Shown here one piece after another: positions 8,724 to 16,557 of a stretch of 64,000 bases of DNA (position 1 is the first letter of the stretch; every line of letters begins with the position of its first letter). The stretch spans positions 62,001 to 126,000 of the forward strand of contig NZ_APNG01000013.1 of NCBI RefSeq assembly GCF_040361255.1. The letters run 5' to 3'. The DNA is from Salinisphaera sp040361255 (lineage in GTDB: Bacteria > Pseudomonadota > Gammaproteobacteria > Nevskiales > Salinisphaeraceae). The translations under genes were made by a program, and so were the position numbers. Under the pieces are notes generated by a model, which made no database searches, had not been told where the DNA came from, and was given only the letters and a program-made list of their open reading frames with translations.

Positions 8724-9281
8724 ATGAACGATTTCCAAGACGCCCCCACGCCCCCCACAGCAGCGAATGCGCCAGAGCGCCTGTGGTTCGAGGACGACGG
8801 CCGCACGCCGAACAGCCGTTACCCGGTACTGTGCTATCGCGGTCTGACACTGGCTGATGGCTCGCCGGCCGACGCGCTAGAAGCGCTGTTCGCCCACAAC
8901 GGCTGGCCGCCGCAATGGCGTGGCGGCGTGTTCGATTACCACCACTACCACGCCCGCGCCCATGAAACTCTGGGCGTGGCGCGCGGCCAGGCCACCCTCG
9001 TGCTGGGCGGCGAGGGCGGACGCGCCATCGACCTCCGCGCCCGCGATGTGCTCGTACTGCCGGCCGGGACCGGCCATTGTCGGCACAGCGCGAGCGAGGA
9101 CTTCGAACTGGTCGCTGCCTATCCACCCGACCAGCAGAACTGGGATCTGTGCCGACCGGGCGACACCGATATCGCCACCGCCCGGGCCACGATCGCCGCC
9201 CTGACCACGCCGGGAAACGACCCGGTCGGCGGACCACACGGCGCGCTGACCCGCGACTGGTGCGAAACCAACAAACCATGA
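8724..9281 (+). CDS. Cupin domain protein (YjlB-like)
   Basis: A 185-residue single-domain cupin. WFEDDGRTPNSRYPVLCYRG leads into FDYHHYHARAHETLGVARGQ (metal ligands H-x-H and E), then DVLVLPAGTGHCRHSAS (second motif, conserved GTGH). This order matches Bacillus YjlB-like cupins. Metal binding is likely; the reaction is unknown. No strong ribosome site precedes ATG 8724, which lies divergent from the thioesterase with about 138 bp between them. The nitronate monooxygenase gene follows 10 bp downstream, so the two are probably cotranscribed. Confidence 0.8.
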   Translation: MNDFQDAPTPPTAANAPERLWFEDDGRTPNSRYPVLCYRGLTLADGSPADALEALFAHNGWPPQWRGGVFDYHHYHARAHETLGVARGQATLVLGGEGGRAIDLRARDVLVLPAGTGHCRHSASEDFELVAAYPPDQQNWDLCRPGDTDIATARATIAALTTPGNDPVGGPHGALTRDWCETNKP

Positions 9282-9291
9282 GAGCTATGAC

Positions 9292-10350
9292 ATGAGCTGG
9301 CAAAGCGAATTGACCACCCGGCTGGGCATCGACCATCCGATCATCCAGGCGCCCATGGCCGGCGGCACGACCACCCCGGCCCTGGTGGCTGCCGTTTCCA
9401 ATGCCGGCGCGCTGGGCGCGATCGGTGGCGGTTATATGGCCGCCGACGATCTGGCCGCGACCATCGCCGAAACGCAGACCGCCACGGATCGGCCCTTCGC
9501 TGTCAACCTGTTCATTCCACAGCCGTTTCAGATCGATAACACGCGCATCGAACAGGCCAACGCCCGGCTGAATATGTTCCGCAGCGAGCTGGGTATCGAA
9601 CGGCCGGCCGCACCGCGACGCTACGCGCAGCCGTTTGCCGATCAGTTCGATGCCGTGCTCGAAGCCGGCGTGGCCGTTTTCAGCTCGACGTTCGGCCAGC
9701 TCGAGCGCACGCGCATCCAGGCGCTACAACAACGCGGCATCTGTGTGATGGGCACGGCCACGACCGTTGCCGAGGCCCAGGCCCTGGCCGAAGACGGGGT
9801 CGACATGATCGTCGCCCAGGGCAGCGATGCGGGCGGGCATCGTGGCAGCTTTCTCGCCAGCGCCGAACAGTCGATGATCGGCACCCTGTCGCTGGTGCCG
9901 CAGATCGTGGACCGCGTCGATGTGCCGGTGATCGCTTCCGGCGGCGTCATGGACGGACGCGGCATGGCCGCCTGCCGCATGCTCGGCGCGGCCGGCGTAC
10001 AGATGGGCAGCTCGTTTCTGACCTGTGCCGAAAGCGGTGCCAAACCGGCCCACAAACAGGCGCTGCTCGAATCGGCCGACCGGCCGACCAGCGTCACGCG
10101 TGCGTTTTCGGGCAAAGCCGCACGCGGACTCACGAACCGCTTCATCCAGCATATGGCGCCGATCGAATCCGCCCTGCCGGATTATCCGGTGCTCAATGCC
10201 TGGACCAAGGATATTCGGGCTGCGGCCGGCCAAGCCGACCGCGACGAGTTCATGTCGCTATGGGCCGGCCAGGCCGCAAGCCTGGCGCGTACCATGAGCG
10301 CCGGCGAACTCGTGGACACCCTCATGCGCGAATACGACGCCTGTTTTTGA
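9292..10350 (+). CDS. Nitronate monooxygenase (NMO/2-nitropropane dioxygenase family)
   Basis: A 352-residue FMN-dependent TIM-barrel enzyme that oxidises alkyl nitronates to carbonyl compounds and nitrite. DHPIIQAPMAGGTTTPALVA (about 14-33) and SNAGALGAIGGG form the FMN entry. AQGSDAGGHRGSF (about 178-190) contains the catalytic His of the class I signature, and GAAGVQMGSSFL (about 233-244) binds the FMN phosphate. Length is normal. A dispersed repeat begins right at its stop codon: the bases TTTTTGA are shared with the repeat copy at 62.85 kb, so the final codons may have been touched by that repeat. Confidence 0.9.
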   Translation: MSWQSELTTRLGIDHPIIQAPMAGGTTTPALVAAVSNAGALGAIGGGYMAADDLAATIAETQTATDRPFAVNLFIPQPFQIDNTRIEQANARLNMFRSELGIERPAAPRRYAQPFADQFDAVLEAGVAVFSSTFGQLERTRIQALQQRGICVMGTATTVAEAQALAEDGVDMIVAQGSDAGGHRGSFLASAEQSMIGTLSLVPQIVDRVDVPVIASGGVMDGRGMAACRMLGAAGVQMGSSFLTCAESGAKPAHKQALLESADRPTSVTRAFSGKAARGLTNRFIQHMAPIESALPDYPVLNAWTKDIRAAAGQADRDEFMSLWAGQAASLARTMSAGELVDTLMREYDACF

Positions 10351-10544
10351 CTATGTATGAACCGCCACGATTACTTAGGCAAGCAGGTTGTCCGCAAATG
10401 CACGCCAATAAGACGAAAGACAGATGGTTTGACGGCCACTTAGGCTGCTGCGCGCACCGCATGCTGAAAGCCATCCGCAGACGCGGCACGATAGGTGCGA
10501 ATGTCGGTAATCGACTCTGTGATGGCTTCGTTCATTAAGAGGGA

Positions 10545-10662
10545 CCGCAGATTTCGCCGATTACGCAGATGAACAAGCGCGACCTATGCGCCAGCACACA
10601 GCGAACGACCGTGATTGGCTTTCTTCGATCTATGTGATCTGTGTGATCTGTGTGATCTGCGG
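10545..10662. repeat. Gene-less inverted-repeat cassette, copy 1
   Basis: CCGCAGATTTCGCCGATTAC (from 10545) faces the inverse array ending GTGTGATCTGCGG at 10662. Both ends are built from CGCAGAT or ATCTGYG 9-base units, like the ends of the GxxExxY cassette at 29669-30123. The roughly 50-bp interior has no gene. Confidence 0.6.
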
Positions 10663-11141
10663 ACCTTGGCTTACCGCGAGTGCCAACCCAGTCAATGCGG
10701 CAATGCAGTCGATCGCCCACCACGGCCGAATCAACAAATCGGTGTAATCTGCGTAATCTGCGGATAAAGGGCTTTTCTCGCGAGTAGATTGTCCGCCAAT
10801 GAACGCAAATACACGCGAATAAAGCGAAAGACAGGTGGCTCGACGGCCAGGCGTAACGACTGCAACCTCCTGTCTTTGACCCGGGTGACCGGCGGACCTT
10901 TGCCTACCGCTAGTGCCACCCGAATCAAGGCGCCAATGCAGTCGATCGCCCAACACGGCCGAATCAACAAATCGGCGTAATCTGCGTAATCTGCGGATAA
11001 ACGGCTTTCCCCGCGAGCAAGTTGTGGGCTCGACGGCCAGACGTGCCGTTCACGCCGCATGCGAAAGGCAGACCGCAGATGCAGCACGATGTCGGCGGAT
11101 TTCAGTCATCGCGCGTGGATGGTTTCGTTCCTTAAGAGGAA

Positions 11142-11251
11142 CCGCAGATTTCGCAGATTACACAGATGATCAAGCGCGGCCCATGGGTCAGACGACAGCG
11201 AACGACCGCGATGGCCTGTCTTCGATCTGTGTGATCTGCGTTGATCTGCGG
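11142..11251. repeat. Gene-less inverted-repeat cassette, copy 2
   Basis: CCGCAGATTTCGCAGATTAC (from 11142) pairs with the inverse array 11225-11251, which ends GTTGATCTGCGG. The right end is the same kind as the right end of the GxxExxY cassette near 30100. The interior of about 55 bp resembles that of copy 1 (GACAGCGAACGACCG shared). Confidence 0.6.
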
Positions 11252-11821
11252 ACATTGGCTTACCGCTAGTGCCAACCCAGTCAACGCGCCAATGCAGTCG
11301 ATCGCCCACCACGGCCGAATCAACAAATCGGCGTAATCTGCGTAATCTGCGTAATCTGTGGATAAATGGCTTTTCCCGCGAGCAGGTTGTCCGCCAATGA
11401 ACGCGAATACACGCAAATAAGGCAAAGACAGAAGTCTCGACGGCCAGACGTGCTTTTACGCCGCATGCGCACCTGTTGGCCCAACCCACAGCTGCCAACA
11501 TTTGCGTTTATTGGCGTGCATTCGCGGACGGTTTTTACCTTGTTTTAAGACGAAAGACAGCTCGTTCGAAGGCCGAGGGTGTGTTCGCTACGCATGATCA
11601 ACGGCCTGTCTACGAAATAGCTGCCTTATATTCGCGTTCATTGGCGTGCATTCGCGGACCGTTTTCCTTGTTTCAAGACGAAGGATAGATGCTCGAAGGC
11701 CGGTGGCGCTGTGTTCGCGCCGCATGCGGGACTATGCCCATAATCCAGACCCTGTTTGCCCAACTGCACAGCAAGGTTTCACGAGAAACGTTATCCCGAC
11801 AGTGCCTTACGCGAGACAACC

Positions 11822-12340
11822 ATGATCGACGCCAACGACAGAAGCCATCTCGAGGGCTGTATCGCGCTCGCCGAGCAGGCCGTCGAGGCCGGCGACGAGC
11901 CCTTCGGCTCGGTGCTGGTGGACGGCCGTGGCCAGCTACGCGCCGAAGACCGCAACCGGATTGCCGAAGGCCCGGGCGATGCCACGCGCCATCCGGAATT
12001 CGCGCTCGCGCGCTGGGCCGCGGTCCACATGAGCCCGGCCGAGCGCGCAGCGAGCACCGTCTATACCTCCGGCGAACACTGCCCGATGTGTGCGGCCGCC
12101 CATGCCTGGGTCGGCCTCGCACGTATCGTCTACGCCAGCAGTTCGGCCCAACTCGTGGCCTGGCTGACCGAACTCGGCGCGGCGCAGCCGCCGGTCACGC
12201 CGCGACCGATTCACGAAATCGCTCCGGGCGTTGCCGTGGCCGGGCCCGTGCCCGATCTGGCCGAGCGTGTGCGTGCGCTACACATCCGCCGACATGCCGA
12301 GCGCCAGGGCACCCTATCGGCCAAACAACCAGAACAATAG
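11822..12340 (+). CDS. Cytidine/deoxycytidylate deaminase-fold nucleoside deaminase
   Basis: A 172-residue zinc deaminase. ATRHPEFALARWAA (about 56-69) supplies the His ligand and catalytic Glu in an HPE version of the usual HAE, and SGEHCPMCAAAHAW (about 82-95) gives the two Cys ligands (PCxxC-like, CPMC). This is closest to guanine/nucleoside deaminase-type members, but the base cannot be stated. ATG 11822 is chosen because the upstream extension from 11756 lies in the post-repeat leader and is not family-like. Its 3' end overlaps the convergent DUF2905 gene by 27 bp. Confidence 0.8.
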   Translation: MIDANDRSHLEGCIALAEQAVEAGDEPFGSVLVDGRGQLRAEDRNRIAEGPGDATRHPEFALARWAAVHMSPAERAASTVYTSGEHCPMCAAAHAWVGLARIVYASSSAQLVAWLTELGAAQPPVTPRPIHEIAPGVAVAGPVPDLAERVRALHIRRHAERQGTLSAKQPEQ

Positions 12341-12514
12341 CGATACCACCGCGCTGACCAGCACCATGGTGGTCAGCGGAAAATAGAACACGAAGCCCTC
12401 GCGCCGGACGACGATATCGCCCGGCAGGTGGCCGAGTCCGAGCCGGCCGAGCAGCGGCCATAGCAGGCCGGCCACCACCAATATCACGCCGAGGACAATG
12501 AGCGTACGCGCCAC
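12314..12514 (-). CDS. DUF2905 family small membrane protein
   Basis: A 66-residue protein with two membrane helices (about 5-25 and 46-64) separated by a short loop containing LPGDIVVRREGFVFYFP, which is the DUF2905 signature (GDI, FYFP). Length is typical. Function is unknown. It lies just downstream of the SDR gene on the same strand (26 bp) and runs convergently into the deaminase gene. Confidence 0.85.
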   Translation of the reverse strand: MARTLIVLGVILVVAGLLWPLLGRLGLGHLPGDIVVRREGFVFYFPLTTMVLVSAVVSLLFWLFGR

Positions 12515-12540
12515 GATGTGTTGGAAAATCTCCGGCTCGT

Positions 12541-13341
12541 TCAGCCTTTTTCGTTGAACATCTGGATACGCCCGCCGTCGACCACCAGATCGTGGCCGTT
12601 GACGAATGCGGCCTCGTCGCTGGCCAGAAACACCGCCGCATTGGCGATATCCACCGCATAGCCCGAACGCGGCAAGGGCGTGGCGTGGGCGAGATTGCTC
12701 GTGAGCTTGTCCAGCTTGGCGGCGTTTTCTTCGTCCGAGAGGGTCTGTGCGCGCGCCGACCCGCCCCAGAAGATGGGGGTGGCGATCGCACCCGGCGAGA
12801 TCGCATTCACGCGAATGCCGTGTTCACCCAGTTCCACGCTGGCGATGCGGGTGAAATGGGCCGCGGCAGCCTTGGCGCCGGAGTACAGATAACCGCCCTG
12901 ATTGAGCCGATGCGCGGCGATACTGGCGTTGTTGATGATGCTGCCGCTGCCTTGATCCTTCATCACGCGCGCGGCGTGCTTGATGCCGAAGGCCACGCTG
13001 CCGGCCAGCAGGCGCATGAAGTGGTCGAAGCTGTCCTGGTCGATCGTCTCGGCGGTGCTGCGCTCGCCTGCGCCGGCATTGTTGAACAGACAATCGAGTC
13101 GGCCAAAGCGTTCGACCGTGGCATCCACGAGTGCGGCCATTTCGGCTTCCTGGCTGACATCGGTACGCATGAACGCGACCTTGTCGCCGAGTTCGGCGGC
13201 CAGGGCTTCGCCCTTGTCCACGCTGCGCGCGGCGAGCATGAGCGTGGCGCCTTCCTCGGCAAAACGGCGGGCCGTGGCCTCCCCGATGCCGCTGGTGGCG
13301 CCGGTGATGATGACGATCTTGTTTTCGAGTCGTGCGGTCAT
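12541..13341 (-). CDS. Short-chain dehydrogenase/reductase (SDR)
   Basis: A 266-residue classical SDR. IVIITGATSGIGEA (about 9-22) is the TGxxxGxG nucleotide loop, CLFNNAGAGE (about 84-93) the NNAG motif, NNASIAAH the catalytic Ser region, and YLYSGAKAAAAH the YxxxK pair. The acidic/Arg pattern after strand 2 (ARSVDKG) does not settle NAD versus NADP. The substrate is unknown. The preceding GGAG six bases before ATG 13341 fixes the start over the longer open frame. A hairpin separates it from the TAXI receptor gene upstream. Confidence 0.88.
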   Translation of the reverse strand: MTARLENKIVIITGATSGIGEATARRFAEEGATLMLAARSVDKGEALAAELGDKVAFMRTDVSQEAEMAALVDATVERFGRLDCLFNNAGAGERSTAETIDQDSFDHFMRLLAGSVAFGIKHAARVMKDQGSGSIINNASIAAHRLNQGGYLYSGAKAAAAHFTRIASVELGEHGIRVNAISPGAIATPIFWGGSARAQTLSDEENAAKLDKLTSNLAHATPLPRSGYAVDIANAAVFLASDEAAFVNGHDLVVDGGRIQMFNEKG

Positions 13342-13360
13342 GGGTGATCTCCTGCAACGA

Positions 13361-13400
13361 CGAAACGCCTGCTCGTGCCCAAGGGCAAGCAGGCGTTTCG
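13361..13400 (-). terminator. Strong hairpin between TAXI receptor and SDR genes
   Basis: CGAAACGCCTGCT (13361-13373) pairs perfectly with AGCAGGCGTTTCG (13388-13400), with a further TGCCC/GGGCA pairing in the loop. It lies after the TAXI gene's stop and 20 bp before the SDR start. There is no clear U-tract, so it may be a terminator, attenuator or mRNA-stabilising structure. Confidence 0.55.
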
Positions 13401-13423
13401 TCCGGGCTGGGTTTGTCCCGTAT

Positions 13424-14566
13424 CTATTGTTGTTCGAGTTCGGCCAGGGTCTGTTCGCGGCGCTTGTTCCACAGATCGACAAAGGCGTCTTCATCCATGT
13501 CCGAGGCCTGACCGACAATATCCTGCCAGGCCGCGCGCAGCGCCTTCAGACGCGCCAGACGGGCCTCGTTCCACTGCGCGGCGTCGTCGTTCCAGACGCC
13601 GATCTCCTTGAGATAGCGAATCGCCCCCGGATGGAACGGCGCATCGATCGGCGGTACCGCCGCGTCCTTGATGGCATAACGCGGCGCGGTGGCGGTGGCA
13701 TTCTTGTAAATGCCGTAGGTTTCATCCAGCGCCTTGGTCACCGCATAGGCGGTATCGTCGTCCATGCCGGCGCGCACGGTCAGCACCGGGTAACGATAGG
13801 CCATCAGCTGAGCCGGCTTGTCTTCCGACAGGCCTGCGCCCTGGGTTTCCGAAACCGGCTTGAACAGCGGTGCGACGTTGTTCAAACGTTCCCAGCCGGC
13901 TTCGTCGTTCGGATCGAGATCGAGCCACTTGATACCGCGCGCCTCGGCGAGTTCGTACATCTGGCCGGTGGCGGTCACCGTGCAGGTCACATCGGCCTTG
14001 TTTTCCGACAACGAAGCCATGGTGGCGGCATAGGTCGGGAACGTCACCACCTCGACATCATCACGGGTCAGCCCGGCGAAGGCGAGCATGGCATCGCACT
14101 TGAGGCTGCTCGACGGGTTGGCCGCGGGATAGGCCACACGTCGGCCCTCGACATCGGCCACCGACTCGATCCCGGCATCGGCTGCGACCGCCATGCCGAA
14201 GGAATTGACCTTGCCCATGAGCACGCGCAGATCCTGCGGGCCGAAGCGCGGCGTGGCGAAATCGAACAGGCCTTCGGTGGCGAAGAAGGCTTCGTTACCG
14301 AGAAAGCCGATATCCGCGCGTTTGTTCAGGATCGGTTGCAGGCGCCCGATCGCCGAACCCGACGGCTGAATACGAACCCGCATGCCATATTCGCGGCCGA
14401 AGGCATCGGCAATCGCCGAGGCCTCGGCATAGCCGGATGCGCCCAGGTCATAGGCCGTCCATACCATCGTACGCGGTAGCCCATCGGATTGGGCCAGGGC
14501 GGCTGTGGTCGAAATCGTGGTCAGGGCCAGGCCCACCATCAGGCAACGCGCCAGTGATCGCAGCAT
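13424..14566 (-). CDS. TAXI family TRAP transporter solute-binding protein
   Basis: A 380-residue periplasmic binding protein with a signal peptide (hydrophobic residues 8-24, cleavage near ALAQ). AYDLGASGYAEASAIADAF and MRVRIQPSGSAIGRLQPILN match the TAXI family, whose members bind small carboxylates such as glutamate for TRAP uptake. NPSSSLKCDAMLAFAGL is another conserved stretch. GGAG seven bases before ATG 14566 supports the start. No TRAP membrane subunit is adjacent, so the partner permease must be elsewhere or the receptor is an orphan. Confidence 0.85.
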   Translation of the reverse strand: MLRSLARCLMVGLALTTISTTAALAQSDGLPRTMVWTAYDLGASGYAEASAIADAFGREYGMRVRIQPSGSAIGRLQPILNKRADIGFLGNEAFFATEGLFDFATPRFGPQDLRVLMGKVNSFGMAVAADAGIESVADVEGRRVAYPAANPSSSLKCDAMLAFAGLTRDDVEVVTFPTYAATMASLSENKADVTCTVTATGQMYELAEARGIKWLDLDPNDEAGWERLNNVAPLFKPVSETQGAGLSEDKPAQLMAYRYPVLTVRAGMDDDTAYAVTKALDETYGIYKNATATAPRYAIKDAAVPPIDAPFHPGAIRYLKEIGVWNDDAAQWNEARLARLKALRAAWQDIVGQASDMDEDAFVDLWNKRREQTLAELEQQ

Positions 14567-14711
14567 CGGTTCTCCTCCGTTCGCTGTGGTTTTATTGAAA
14601 TATCGTTTTGCGAACTTTTGCACGAACCGCGCACACACGCAATCGCATCGGTCGACCACGTGGCTCGCGAGCGGGCCGGTGCCGGCGCATTCGCGCCTGG
14701 AACCAGGGCTC

Positions 14712-15443
14712 TTAGGCGCTGGACGCCGGGGTAAGCAAAACCCAGGTCTGGGCGTGCAGGCCGGCAAAGAGCGGTACGCGCTCAACAATACGCAAACCGG
14801 CCTGTGCCACTTCCGCTTCGAACGCAGCGCGCGGAATCATCTTCACCCGCACTGTCCTGCCCTTGAGGCGCATCAGCGCGCGCTTGCTCCAATAATGCAG
14901 GCAGGCATCATCGTAATAGGTCAATACGATCTGGCGCCCGTCCCCGGCCAGCGTCTGCAAGGCACGCACGCGCAGCGCGCGCCGGGCCGAATGGGCCTGC
15001 TCGGGCAAGGCCTGGAGCACGTCTGCCTGCTGGGCGTGGTCGCGCTCACCGAAGTCCGTGTGATCCCGATAGATATCGACCATGGCCTGCGACTGATCCA
15101 GCGCGCTGACCTGAAAATTCATCTGCTTGAGCAATGGGTAGAAACGGCCATAGCCGCAGGGCAGATCCACGATATGGCCGTTGCAGTCAGCATGGGGTCG
15201 GGCCAGCAGGCGCGCGGCCAATCGTTGCTCACGCCAGGCCACGACGCGCTGGAAGAGGCCGCGATAACGGCGCTTGGCATAGCGCCGGCCGGCATCGGAT
15301 TTTTGAAAAGGTCGGGTGGATTCAGCTTGGCGCACGGACACGTCTCGGTTAAGGCCCCGAGATGAGCCTACGCGATCGCGTTGGATGAGATATGAATCGC
15401 TATTATCGCGTCTTTTTGATCCGGCCGACCGGGCGTGTTCCAC
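14712..15443 (-). CDS. Class I SAM-dependent methyltransferase-like protein, core apparently shortened
   Basis: About 200-243 residues. GHIVDLPCGYGRFYPLLKQ is a clear SAM-binding motif I, and FQVSALDQSQAMV is motif II with its acidic residue. After ADVLQALPEQAHS the sequence moves straight to ARRALRVRALQTL and IVLTYYDDACLHYWSK. The expected strand-4 segment (a typical FDLVVC.RLLHH stretch) seems to be missing, roughly 20 residues. The frame is intact, so this looks like an in-frame deletion. The start is uncertain: ATG 15443 has no good ribosome site and the family-like part begins near FQKSDAGRRY. Activity is doubtful. Confidence 0.6.
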   Translation of the reverse strand: MEHARSAGSKRRDNSDSYLIQRDRVGSSRGLNRDVSVRQAESTRPFQKSDAGRRYAKRRYRGLFQRVVAWREQRLAARLLARPHADCNGHIVDLPCGYGRFYPLLKQMNFQVSALDQSQAMVDIYRDHTDFGERDHAQQADVLQALPEQAHSARRALRVRALQTLAGDGRQIVLTYYDDACLHYWSKRALMRLKGRTVRVKMIPRAAFEAEVAQAGLRIVERVPLFAGLHAQTWVLLTPASSA

Positions 15444-15639
15444 TCAAACAGAAAATAAGTAGACCCTTGTATTAGCTGAATTTAGTAATCTGACTTAGCC
15501 ATTTGAAGAAAAACTCAAATCCTATTAACTGCATGCTGACTGCATTTTTATGGGGATTTCGATGCGCGCTTTGAGCTGCTGGCTCTAAATTCTGTTTTGC
15601 ATCCCAGGCGCCGAGCCGGTACACACACTGCGCGGGTAT
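15444..15639. other. AT-rich intergenic patch, no gene seen
   Basis: The stretch 15450-15560 is clearly lower in GC than its surroundings (for example GAATTTAGTAATCTGAC) and contains a short direct repeat CTGCAT...CTGCAT near 15530-15545. It lies after the last gene of the cobalamin operon and before the methyltransferase-like gene. No coding frame or classical terminator was recognised. Confidence 0.5.
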
Positions 15640-16557
15640 TCAGTGCGGGTCGCGGCGGACGCTGTCGAGCTGACGACAGAGCGTGGTCGCGCCGTCGAGC
15701 ACGCGTACCGTCGCCCGCTGAATGAGATCGGGCGGCACGAAAAACAGATGGTCGTTTTCGACTGCCTGCAGCCCGGGCCAATCGCGCCAGTCGTCCAGCC
15801 AGTCGGGGCGTTCCTCGCCCATGCCACTGGCCACGATCGCCTGTGGATCGCGTTCGAGCACCGATTCGATCCCCACCTTGGGTGCCAGCGAAACCGCATC
15901 GGCAAAGATGTTGCGCCCGCCGCACAGCCGGATCACCTGGCCAACGAGCTGGTTGCCGGCCAGCGTCTGGAGCGGGTCGTCCCAGACCTGGTAGAACACA
16001 CGTACCGGCGCGCGCTCGCTGTAGCGTTCGCGCAGCGCCGACAATCGGCGAGTAAAACGTTGCGCGGTGGCATCGGCGGTGGCCGACGTAGCGCCCAGCA
16101 CGCCCAAATCGCGAATGGCGCGGGCGATATCCGTGAGTTGGCGTGGCCGATCGACATACACCGGAATGCCCAGCGCGTCGAAGCGGGCCAGCGTGGCCGG
16201 ATCGCCGCCCTGGCCCGAGGCCCAGGCCACCACCAGATCCGGATTTTTCGCGACCACGGCTTCCAGGCTGATATTGGTGTAGCCGCCGACTTCCGGGATC
16301 GCCCGCGCAGCGGGCGGGTAATCGCTGTACGACACCGCGCCCACGATACGATCACCCAGACCCGCGCTGTAGAGGTTTTCCACCAGATGCGGGGCGAGTG
16401 CAACAATGCGTTGCGCGGGTGCGTCCAGGCGAATGGTCTGTCCACGAAAATCGCGAACTTCGACCGCTGCCGCCGCCGCAGTGGTCACACCCAGCAAGGC
16501 AGCCAGCGCCGCGATAACAACGACACGCAAACGCGCGATGGCGCGATGATCCGACAT
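15640..16557 (-). CDS. btuF: Cobalamin ABC transporter substrate-binding protein BtuF
   Basis: A 305-residue periplasmic protein with a signal peptide (hydrophobic residues about 12-31). RIVALAPHLVENLYSAGLGD (key APHLVE, LG) and VGGYTNISLEAVVAKNPDLV are typical of BtuF-type helical-backbone binding proteins, which bring corrinoids to BtuCD. It is the last gene of the thirteen-gene cobalamin operon. Its ATG 16557 shares a base with the preceding cobD stop (TGATG), so translation is coupled; a GTG at 16563 is possible but less likely. Location beside cobalamin enzymes supports B12 rather than heme as substrate. Confidence 0.85.
   Translation of the reverse strand: MSDHRAIARLRVVVIAALAALLGVTTAAAAAVEVRDFRGQTIRLDAPAQRIVALAPHLVENLYSAGLGDRIVGAVSYSDYPPAARAIPEVGGYTNISLEAVVAKNPDLVVAWASGQGGDPATLARFDALGIPVYVDRPRQLTDIARAIRDLGVLGATSATADATAQRFTRRLSALRERYSERAPVRVFYQVWDDPLQTLAGNQLVGQVIRLCGGRNIFADAVSLAPKVGIESVLERDPQAIVASGMGEERPDWLDDWRDWPGLQAVENDHLFFVPPDLIQRATVRVLDGATTLCRQLDSVRRDPH

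Larger units (their letters stand above)
10351..11700. repeat. Gene-free array of two interleaved repeat families
   Basis: About 1.35 kb without a credible gene. One unit consists of an inverted-repeat cassette of CGCAGAT 9-mers, a conserved spacer (GCTTACCGCTAGTGCCAACC to CGGCCGAATCAACAAATC), a block of GTAATCTGC 9-mers, then a TTGTCCGCCAATGAACGCG block and a CGACGGCCAG tail. Spacer copies lie at about 10665-10740, 10900-10975 and 11255-11330, with the middle unit lacking the inverted cassette. Solo TTCATTGGCGTGCATTCGCG blocks lie near 11512 and 11637. Minus-strand reading frames here translate the repeats (runs such as ADYADYADL) and are not genes. Confidence 0.85.

Noticed and set aside
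10535..11501. Minus-strand open frames of 60-130 codons with runs such as ADYADYADL and ICVICEICG
   Set aside because: They are translations of the CGCAGATTA and CGTTCATT 9-mer repeats, recur with each repeat copy, lack ribosome sites and match no protein family.
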